Shown here: one piece after another, positions 1 through 5,599 of the stretch | Numbering within the stretch: position 1 is the first letter of the stretch | How the letters are laid out: every line of letters begins with the position of its first letter | Source of the DNA: Planctomycetaceae bacterium | Lineage (GTDB): Bacteria; Planctomycetota; Planctomycetia; Pirellulales; JAEUIK01 | Length of the DNA: 6,985 nucleotides | Reading direction: 5' to 3' | NCBI GenBank assembly: GCA_015493185.1 | Contig: WGDQ01000779.1 | Location: 1 to 6,985 of the forward strand | Made by a program: the position numbers and the translations under genes | Notes under the pieces: generated by a model | The model's database searches: none | What the model was told of the DNA's origin: nothing | The model's input: the letters and a program-made list of their open reading frames with translations, nothing else

Positions 1-72
1 GGCAAGACATGGCGCCAGGGGCCTCGATGGTTCGCTGCGGCAGGGAGTTGTTTTTTTCGGCAGAGGCGTGAC
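1..72. other. noncoding edge, downstream of the sigma-54 activator gene
   Basis: This short stretch follows the stop codon of the minus-strand regulator and holds no coding frame I can support. It contains a run of seven T at 51-57 on the plus strand. A T-run would suit a terminator for a plus-strand gene entering from the left, but only a very short stem (CTGC/GCAG around 35-43) lies upstream of it, so I do not call a terminator. Confidence 0.5.
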
Positions 73-2049
73 CTACGAATCGTCGGAATCGGCCGATGTC
101 GGGGGTGCGGTGCTGATGCCAAGGCCGCGCATTTTTCGGTACAGGTTTGAGCGATGCAGCCCCAGGCGTTTTGCGGCCAGGCTCATGTTGCCACGGGCCC
201 GGGCAATGGCCTGCTCGATATATTGCCGCTGAAATTGTGCGGTGGCTCGGTTCAAGGGCAGATCGGCCGCGACCGCGTCGGGCGCGCCACTGGCTGGAGC
301 CAAAATGAGGCCCAACTCGTCGGCGTCGATCGTGTCGTCTGGGGTGAGGTAGGCAAGGCGTTCGATCAGGTTGCGCAGCTCGCGAACATTGCCCGGCCAC
401 GGGTGCTGCAAAAGGCGCTGCCTGGCCGCACGGGTGAGCTTCGGACGCGGGCGACGGGCCTGCCGGCAGAACTGGTCGAGAAAGTGCTCGACCAATAGCA
501 GGATGTCGTCGGGCCGCTCGCGCAGAGGCGGTAAATGAAGGTTCACCACGTTGAGGCGGTAAAACAGATCTTCGCGAAACTTTTTCTCGCGAACCATGCG
601 GGCCAGGTCTTGGTTGGTGGCTGCCAGCACGCGGGTATCAATATGGATGGGCTCCGTGCCCCCGACGCGTGTGACCACTTTTTCTTCCAGCACGCGCAAT
701 AGCTTTGCCTGACCGCTAAGGCTCAGGTCGCCGATTTCGTCGAGAAACAACGTGCCGCCCGAGGCGAGCTCGAACTTTCCGGGCCGCGATTGCCCGGCGT
801 CGGTGAAGGCTCCCCGCTCGTGGCCGAACAGTTCGCTTTCGAGCAGCGTTTCAGCAATCGCCGCACAATTGACGGCAATGAAAGGCTGCTCGCGTCGGCG
901 CCCGAGGTAGTGAATGAGGCGGGCGGCCACTTCCTTGCCCGTGCCGTTTTCGCCGGTAATCAGCACCGCCAGATCAGTGTCGGCCACGCGACGAATGGTA
1001 GATCGCAGTGCCTCGATGGCGGGGCTGGTGCCGATGAGTTGTACGCCCTGTGCCGCTTCCGCCGTGATTTGGTCGCGGGCGCGAATCAATTGCTCGCGTT
1101 CTCGGGTGTTTTCCAGGGCAATGGCCGCATGCGCGGCCAGATCGAGCAAGGCCTCTTCGTCTTCGCTGTCGAAATCGCCTTCGTGTTTGTTGATAACTTC
1201 GAAGGCACCGATGATTTTGCCATCGGGGCTGCGCAGCGGCACACAAAGCAGGGTTTCGGTATGGTAGCCGAGCTGCTCGTCGACGTGGCGGTCGATTTGA
1301 TCCTGACCTTGGTGCCGGTCGATGCGGCGCGACTGGCCCGTATGGATCACATGGCCCACGACGCCGGCATCGTCGGCAATTTTCAACTCGTCGCCATCAA
1401 TGCCCAGGGCGGGTCGGCCGACCAATATGTGGTTGGCCTTGTCCCACAAGAAGATGCTGGCCCGATCCGCATGAAGCAGCCGCGTGGCCGCTTCGGCAAT
1501 GCGAACCAACAGCGATTGCATATCGCGAGCGCGGTACCACTGGGTGGCGATTTCCAGTATGGCTTCGAGCCGTTGGATGCGGCGATTTCGCCGTCGGCGT
1601 CCGCGAATGGATGCCAGCGCGCTGCCGAGCGTGTCGGCCAGTTCGACAAGCGACTCATCGCAGAGCGCCCCGCCGGGCAAGTCGGCTTGCATTACCAGCA
1701 AGTGGTCGGTTTCGATGCGTTGGCGAAGCGGCACGGCAATCCAGCCGTCACTTTGTCGAACAATGGCCAGGCGATCGAGTGCGTCGGCCATGAGCGGCTC
1801 GGGCAACATCGCACGATTGCCCGATCGTGCCAGCGTGGTCCACTGCCCCTGGTGTGGAACAACGATTGCGACCACGGCGGCCTGAAAATGCTCGCGCACC
1901 GCAGTGGTGGCGGCTTGCGCAAAGCTTTTGGTGTCGCCTGCCTCGTTCGCATGCCACAAAAGCTGAAGCGACAGATGGGTGAGTCCGGTTGCGGGCGATC
2001 GGTCGGTCTCATGGACATCGCTCGATGAAGCGGGACGAGGCTGGTTCAC
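73..2049 (-). CDS. sigma-54-dependent transcriptional activator, GAF-GAF-AAA+-Fis HTH
   Basis: This is a bacterial enhancer-binding protein of 658 aa. It would bind upstream DNA as an oligomer and use ATP hydrolysis to open promoters held by sigma-54 RNA polymerase. Numbering is from the GTG start. Residues about 27-148 look like a divergent GAF domain. An Arg-rich linker (149-160) follows. A clearer GAF domain spans about 158-314. The AAA+ domain spans about 335-565, with Walker A GENGTGKE (366-373), the sigma-54 contact loop written GAFTDA instead of GAFTGA (413-418), Walker B FLDEIGDL with D437 and E438, arginine-finger region FREDLFYRL (R492, R498), and HPWPGNVRELRNL near 549-561. A Fis-type helix-turn-helix (GNMSLAAKRLGLHRSNLYRK) lies at about 620-639. 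There is no receiver domain, so the signal is probably a small molecule or partner bound by GAF. The GTG at 2049 is chosen because AGGA lies 7 nt upstream; the frame stays open to a TTG at 2142, giving 689 aa. The ligand and targets cannot be read from the sequence. Confidence 0.93.
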   Translation of the reverse strand: MNQPRPASSSDVHETDRSPATGLTHLSLQLLWHANEAGDTKSFAQAATTAVREHFQAAVVAIVVPHQGQWTTLARSGNRAMLPEPLMADALDRLAIVRQSDGWIAVPLRQRIETDHLLVMQADLPGGALCDESLVELADTLGSALASIRGRRRRNRRIQRLEAILEIATQWYRARDMQSLLVRIAEAATRLLHADRASIFLWDKANHILVGRPALGIDGDELKIADDAGVVGHVIHTGQSRRIDRHQGQDQIDRHVDEQLGYHTETLLCVPLRSPDGKIIGAFEVINKHEGDFDSEDEEALLDLAAHAAIALENTREREQLIRARDQITAEAAQGVQLIGTSPAIEALRSTIRRVADTDLAVLITGENGTGKEVAARLIHYLGRRREQPFIAVNCAAIAETLLESELFGHERGAFTDAGQSRPGKFELASGGTLFLDEIGDLSLSGQAKLLRVLEEKVVTRVGGTEPIHIDTRVLAATNQDLARMVREKKFREDLFYRLNVVNLHLPPLRERPDDILLLVEHFLDQFCRQARRPRPKLTRAARQRLLQHPWPGNVRELRNLIERLAYLTPDDTIDADELGLILAPASGAPDAVAADLPLNRATAQFQRQYIEQAIARARGNMSLAAKRLGLHRSNLYRKMRGLGISTAPPTSADSDDS

Positions 2050-2056
2050 GATCGGT

Positions 2057-2060
2057 TCCT
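2057..2060 (-). promoter_or_regulatory. Shine-Dalgarno for the sigma-54 activator (decides the GTG start)
   Basis: On the minus strand the bases AGGA precede the GTG at 2049-2047 with a 7-nt spacer. This supports GTG over the upstream in-frame TTG at 2142, whose added 31 residues show no domain similarity that I can recognise. Confidence 0.5.
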
Positions 2061-2847
2061 GACTAGGGCAGAAGGAAATGGACAGGAGAGGAGAAAGAAC
2101 CGTTGCTCGGCAAGAAATGGGGAAGCCGGCGCGTGTCGTCAAGTTGTGGGCGCTATGAATTCTAGGCGCGTATCAAAGTAGCGTCTACCAGTGGCACAGG
2201 GCGCACTTTTTTTGATTCGGATCGGACGTGGCCTGCACGGTGCCGGCGCGCGATGCGCACAACGGGCAATTGCCTAAATCGGTTCGAACAGATATGTTGC
2301 GTGCTTTGTCTGCGACCATGCGCGTTTCTGTCCGACTGCGGCTGCCTGAGGCGAGATTGTCAGGCTCGGTGGCGCCTGGCGATGTGCCGCGACGCAGCTC
2401 AGACACGACCTTGCCCGTGCGACGTCGTGGATGCGGACACCGCCAGAATGGTTTGGTTTGCGTCAGGCGTGGCAGACGCCCGCCAGACGCGAGATGGATT
2501 GGGCTGCGCAGGGGGCCACCGTGCGCCGCAAAAAGATTTGCAGGCTAATGCCGTTTGAGCCGAGGCGACGGCAGACGAATCGGGTAGACACACGGAGGGG
2601 CCGGAAAAAAGCGGATCGCGCGAGCGCGGGCGTGCTAGGGTGTTTGTCCGACGGGGTAACTGTTTTTTCGGAAGGCCGCTGCGATTCTTGCCGGGATTAA
2701 AGAGGTCGGTCAGGTGTTGAGTTGGCGCGGCGGGAGTGGGATGCGATAAGCCGGAATCTGCCGCGACCGGCGCGGCATTGGCTGGTGCACGAATCGAAAT
2801 CGGTGCTGTCGGCCGGGCGGTTTGTCTGGTTCGAGAACCGGTGCTGT

Positions 2848-2853
2848 GAGGAG
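2848..2853 (+). promoter_or_regulatory. Shine-Dalgarno of fabI
   Basis: GAGGAG lies 10 nt before the ATG at 2864 and fixes the start of fabI. The open frame could be read from a TTG 14 codons upstream. However, MGLFDGKKGLVVG aligns directly with the MGFLSGKRILVTG start of E. coli FabI, so the ATG is preferred. Confidence 0.7.
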
Positions 2854-2863
2854 AAATGCGACT

Positions 2864-3682
2864 ATGGGTCTGTTCGATGGCAAAAAGGGATTGGTTGTCG
2901 GCGTTGCGAACGACCATTCAATTGCGTGGGCGATCGCTGAGTATGTGATGGCCGAGGGCGCGTTGTGCGGTTTTACGCACCTGCCCGACAGGCCCGACGA
3001 CAAACGGCAGCGCAACCGTCGTCGCGTGGCACTGCTGACCGACAAGGCGGAGAACGCCCGCTTTCTGGTGCCGCTGGATGTGAGCGACGACGATCAGATT
3101 GCCGAGGTTGTGAAGACCACGCAGCAAGAGTTTGGCACGATCGACTTTTTGGTGCATTCCGTGGCGTTTGCGCCGCTCGAGGATTTGAAAGTCGACACCA
3201 TTCAAACAAGCCGCGCAGGTTTCAAGTTGGCCATGGAGATCAGCGCATATAGTCTGATCGCGCTGGCCAATGCATTTCAGCCGGTGCTCAACGACGGCGG
3301 CAGCATTGTGGCGATGACTTACTTTGGCGGCGAGAAGGCCGTGCCCGGCTATAACGTGATGGGCATTTGCAAAGCGGCGTTGGATTCTACCGTGAAATAC
3401 CTGGCCTACGATTTGGGGCCCCGGCAAATACGTGTCAACGCGGTGAGCGCCGGACCACTGCGAACCCTGGCCGGACGCGGGGCGGGCGTGGACGACATGC
3501 TCACCCTCTACGAGAAAATGGCGCCGATGGGACGCAACATCACGCACGAAGAGGTCGGGCGCGCCGCGGGCTTCCTGCTTTCGGACATGGCGAGCGGCAT
3601 CACGGGCGAAATACTGCACGTCGATGCCGGCTACAACATCATGGGTTCGCCCGGCCGGCTGGTCGAGCAATATCGGCAATAG
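2864..3682 (+). CDS. fabI: enoyl-[acyl-carrier-protein] reductase (NADH), FabI type
   Basis: This 272-aa cytoplasmic short-chain dehydrogenase/reductase catalyses the last step of each type II fatty-acid elongation cycle, reducing trans-2-enoyl-ACP to acyl-ACP. It opens with MGLFDGKKGLVVGVANDHSI, whose GVANDHSIAWAIA (13-25) is the FabI form of the Rossmann dinucleotide loop. The FabI active-site residues are all present: Tyr153 (MTYFGGEKAVPGY), Tyr163 and Lys170 (YNVMGICKAAL), matching E. coli Tyr146, Tyr156 and Lys163 with a constant offset of 7. The motif VNAVSAGPLRTLA (191-203) and the C-terminal GITGEILHVDAGYNIMG are also typical. The offset arises from a longer basic segment at about 43-66. 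Ala101 stands where E. coli has Gly93, as in S. aureus FabI. The downstream Nudix gene begins 9 nt after the stop, so the two are probably cotranscribed. The family call is very secure. The planctomycete affiliation is only an impression. Confidence 0.96.
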   Translation: MGLFDGKKGLVVGVANDHSIAWAIAEYVMAEGALCGFTHLPDRPDDKRQRNRRRVALLTDKAENARFLVPLDVSDDDQIAEVVKTTQQEFGTIDFLVHSVAFAPLEDLKVDTIQTSRAGFKLAMEISAYSLIALANAFQPVLNDGGSIVAMTYFGGEKAVPGYNVMGICKAALDSTVKYLAYDLGPRQIRVNAVSAGPLRTLAGRGAGVDDMLTLYEKMAPMGRNITHEEVGRAAGFLLSDMASGITGEILHVDAGYNIMGSPGRLVEQYRQ

Positions 3683-3691
3683 CTCGAAGCC

Positions 3692-4102
3692 ATGCCCCCT
3701 TCGCCGCGCACGCAGGTAGCTATCGCGATTGTTGAAAAGGACGATCGTGTTTTGATCGGTCGCCGGCCCGAGAACGTGCCGCTGGCCGGATACTGGGAGT
3801 TTCCCGGTGGTAAGGTTTTGGCGGGCGAAACGCCTGCGGAAGCGGCGGTGCGCGAGTGCCTTGAAGAGACGGGCTTGCCGGTTGCTGTGGTGGCCGCTGT
3901 GGCCGTCGAACAGGCCGATTATGACCACGGCCGGCTTGATCTGCGGTTCTTTCATTGCCGGCTCACGGGTGGTTCGGCAAAGCCGAAGGCTCCCTTTCGC
4001 TGGGTGTTGCGCGGCGAGCTGCCGCAGTACACGTTTCCACCCGCCAATGCAGCGGTGCTTCGGTGGTTGCTGAAAGCAGGGCCAAGCAAACCGAGCGAAT
4101 GA
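3692..4102 (+). CDS. mutT: MutT-type Nudix hydrolase (probable 8-oxo-dGTP diphosphatase)
   Basis: This 136-aa protein, close in size to E. coli MutT (129 aa), should hydrolyse an oxidised nucleoside triphosphate such as 8-oxo-dGTP to the monophosphate and so prevent mutagenic incorporation. A complete Nudix box G-x5-E-x7-RE-x2-EE-x-G-L runs from Gly40 to Leu62, with metal ligands in R54-E55-C56-L57-E58-E59. It is preceded by YWEFPGGK (34-41), as in MutT (KLEFPGGK). Near the C-terminus FPPAN (115-119) matches the FPPAN of E. coli MutT, whose Asn contributes to 8-oxoguanine recognition. This makes MutT a better call than ADP-ribose or Ap4A hydrolases. The ATG lies 9 nt after the fabI stop with no strong Shine-Dalgarno sequence, which suggests translational coupling. 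The substrate is inferred from motifs, and other dNTP or pterin substrates remain possible. Confidence 0.88.
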   Translation: MPPSPRTQVAIAIVEKDDRVLIGRRPENVPLAGYWEFPGGKVLAGETPAEAAVRECLEETGLPVAVVAAVAVEQADYDHGRLDLRFFHCRLTGGSAKPKAPFRWVLRGELPQYTFPPANAAVLRWLLKAGPSKPSE

Positions 4103-4441
4103 GCGGGGCATGGCTCGATCGGGCCAATGGCTGGAATCGGAAGGAAGAACAAAACGCCGAGGGCTGGAGAGCTCGATGGCCGATCGCTGATTGCCAATGC
4201 ACCCGGTTGCCAACGAGACAACGAGATATAGCGAGATTCAAGCGTGGTTTTATTGGCAAAGAGCGGCACAAAAGAAAAGCACGAAGCAATGCGGCGCACG
4301 CACCAATTACCGAATGCGGTCGCAGCGCGCCTGACGAGTTGAGGTACGTCGGCGTCGCATCGCATGCATGCTGTCGTTAGCCGTCGTTGATCTGCCTTTC
4401 GGCGGCCAAGTGCCGACGGCCTGTCCGTGCAGAAGGGCGCT
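4103..4441. other. intergenic region between convergent mutT and BON genes
   Basis: No gene is recognisable in these 339 bp. Near the right end, GCCGTCG (4380-4386) and CGACGGC (4414-4420) form a 7-bp inverted repeat that encloses a smaller GCC-TTTC-GGC hairpin at 4394-4403. It lies just after the stop of the minus-strand BON gene, where a terminator would be expected. No T-run follows it on either strand, so it is at best a weak or Rho-assisted end. Open frames crossing this area overlap the mutT 3' end and look spurious. Confidence 0.45.
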
Positions 4442-4702
4442 TTACTCGACGATGGTCCGATTGTCGATACAACGCACGCCGGGCACGTTTCGAATCGCTT
4501 CTTGCGCTAACTGTTTGAGATAGTACGATGGCAGCGTGCCCTGTAGCGTGACCTTTCCATGGGCAAAGCGAAAATCGAGCACTTGCAGCGGTCGATAACG
4601 CTGACGCTGAAGCGCCGACTGAATCGCGGCCACCGTCCTTAAGTCGGCGCGGCAAGCGGGTTCAACGGCGGGCACGGACGGCGGGGTGGCTGTGGCCTTC
4701 AT
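4442..4702 (-). CDS. small BON-domain protein
   Basis: This is an 86-aa protein made almost entirely of one BON domain (about residues 23-86). It has the expected order: a helix AAIQSALQRQ, then strands VLDFRFAHGKVTLQG (dG-x-V-x-L-x-G, Gly49 and Gly55), then a helix KQLAQEAIRNVPGV with the conserved Gly75 turn, and the final strand CIDNRTIVE. BON domains occur in OsmY, secretins and hemolysin-like proteins and are thought to bind phospholipid or act as small adaptor folds. Here the N-terminus (MKATATPPSVPAVEP) is Pro/Ala-rich with no hydrophobic signal segment, so the protein is probably cytoplasmic and not OsmY-like in location. The ATG at 4702 has no clear Shine-Dalgarno sequence. No linked gene suggests a role. 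The domain call is good; the function is unknown. Confidence 0.8.
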   Translation of the reverse strand: MKATATPPSVPAVEPACRADLRTVAAIQSALQRQRYRPLQVLDFRFAHGKVTLQGTLPSYYLKQLAQEAIRNVPGVRCIDNRTIVE

Positions 4703-5359
4703 CGTAGTGGCACCGGCAGGCGGGAAGGAGCCGGAATGGAAACGCGGTGTGGTGTTCTCTGAGGGAGTTGCAAACGCCGTTCCAATTCATGAGGCTATAC
4801 GAGTAAACGAAGAAGGTCGCCCTTGTGCGCGATGGCCATGCCGCAGAACGTGGTCCGGCAGAACACGATGCACGCACGTTCGAAGTAGTCGGTTCGCTGA
4901 GTCGGTTTTGTCGGCGCCCGCTGATAGGGTGCGCGCTCTTTGGGCGATCGCAACACGTTCGCCGTGCGTGTCGGCGCGGTTGGCCGTTCGGTCGCGGGGC
5001 AACACCGGCGATGCGTGATGAATGCTGTGTGATGTGTGCATTGTCGCGGACCCCGACGCGCTGGATCAAAACCGGGGCAACGCCAAATTGGCACCGGTAC
5101 GACATCGGCGCTGCAAACACTGTGGTGATAAAGCGACGGAAGAAAAAAAGAAGACGGCGAAAAAGTAAAAAAGAGCAGGCAAGTGGCTGTGATTGGTGGC
5201 GGCGCGTTGCGAGCGGTTACGTCATCGTTTTTGGCGAAGCATTGTTGAACACTGCTATTGCGTGCGCCCTCGGAAATTCGGCTGGCTACAGCGCAAAATG
5301 GCGGTTGGACAGCAAGGGTGGCGATCGGATCGACAGGAAGAAAAACAACGCATCTTGCC

Positions 5360-5424
5360 GCGACGTGTCGATGCCATTTTGGCGTCGAGGGCGACAGAGA
5401 CGTCGCAGTCGATGCTGCGGTTTT
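5360..5424 (+). promoter_or_regulatory. candidate structured leader with alternative hairpins (speculative)
   Basis: An 8-bp stem with one U-G wobble forms between 5368-5375 (TCGATGCC) and 5381-5388 (GGCGTCGA) around the loop ATTTT. An outer 7-bp stem pairs 5360-5366 (GCGACGT) with 5400-5406 (ACGTCGC). A third hairpin, CGCAG (5404-5408) with CTGCG (5415-5419), is followed by GTTTT and uses bases of the outer stem, so the two cannot form together. That arrangement resembles an attenuator, about 175 nt before the kinase start. The stems are short and the T-run has only four residues, so chance is a serious alternative. Confidence 0.2.
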
Positions 5425-5583
5425 GACCGATTGAGCGTCACGTTTTGTCGTGCCTTGCTGTTGGCAGTGTCGCTTGCATCGCGGTCGGCTGCGGTTCGGC
5501 CGGTAGATAGAGAGCGCGCTGGGATGGCAGGCGTTCGAAATGCGGCCGGCAATGCCCTCTGTGTTTCTGGAATCCATATGTGC

Positions 5584-5589
5584 AAAAGG
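5584..5589 (+). promoter_or_regulatory. Shine-Dalgarno of the globin-coupled kinase (decides the start)
   Basis: AAAAGG lies 10 nt before the ATG at 5600. In-frame ATG codons also occur at 5540 and 5552, but these lack a comparable site. The residues they would add do not resemble the globin domain. Confidence 0.5.
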
Positions 5590-5599
5590 CATCCATAAT

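Larger units (their letters stand above)
2050..2863. other. long divergent intergenic region between the sigma-54 activator and fabI
   Basis: The roughly 800 bp between two divergent genes must hold both promoters, but I cannot place either with confidence. It includes an imperfect 20-bp dyad at 2150-2169 with GCGC arms around a central GAATTC. Several open frames of 70-170 codons occur on both strands. They overlap each other, are rich in Arg, Cys and Pro, and match no family I know. One minus-strand frame ending at 2185 carries two CxxC pairs and is treated under findings. No tRNA-like or convincing terminator structure was seen. Confidence 0.5.
4703..5599. other. long intergenic region upstream of the globin-coupled kinase
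   Basis: About 900 bp lie between the divergent BON and kinase genes with no recognisable gene. Two long open frames cross it in antisense register (plus 4825-5598, minus 4795-5610). Their translations are rich in Arg, Cys, Pro and Ser, lack any domain, and one contains a run of basic residues. A purine-rich tract of A/G blocks occupies about 5130-5178. A set of potential RNA hairpins lies at 5360-5424. One of them is followed by TTTT. A sequence resembling a sigma-54 promoter at 5462-5478 has the wrong spacing. Promoters for both flanking genes must lie here but cannot be placed. Confidence 0.5.

Noticed and set aside
48..57. T-run as an intrinsic terminator at the left edge
   Set aside because: Only a 4-bp stem lies upstream and it is not adjacent to the T-run. 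The upstream gene, if any, is outside the window.
790..2028. 412-codon plus-strand open frame antisense to the sigma-54 activator
   Set aside because: It lies opposite a gene with complete, ordered AAA+ and GAF motifs, and its own translation shows no family. It is a shadow frame.
2191..2207. TGGCAC at 2191 as a -24 element in the activator-fabI spacer
   Set aside because: The bases at the -12 position read AC instead of GC, and no TTGC follows at the required distance.
2279..2292. GGTTCGAAC resembling a tRNA T-loop
   Set aside because: No matching acceptor, D-arm or anticodon arm could be found around it.
2399..2917. 172-codon minus-strand open frame running into the fabI 5' end
   Set aside because: Its composition is Pro/Ser/Thr/Arg-rich and it has no motif. 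It overlaps the fabI ribosome site and start.
2918..4213. 431-codon minus-strand open frame opposite fabI and mutT
   Set aside because: The plus strand encodes two complete enzymes with catalytic residues in place. The antisense product is rich in His, Arg and Gln with no domain.
4711..5110. Further TGGCAC-like matches near 4707 and 5090
   Set aside because: Neither has GC ten bases after GG.
5462..5478. Sequence resembling a sigma-54 promoter: TGGCAG then TTGCA, about 120 nt before the kinase start
   Set aside because: The GG (5463-5464) and GC (5476-5477) elements are separated by 11 bases, while sigma-54 promoters require 10. This spacing is strict, so I do not call it.
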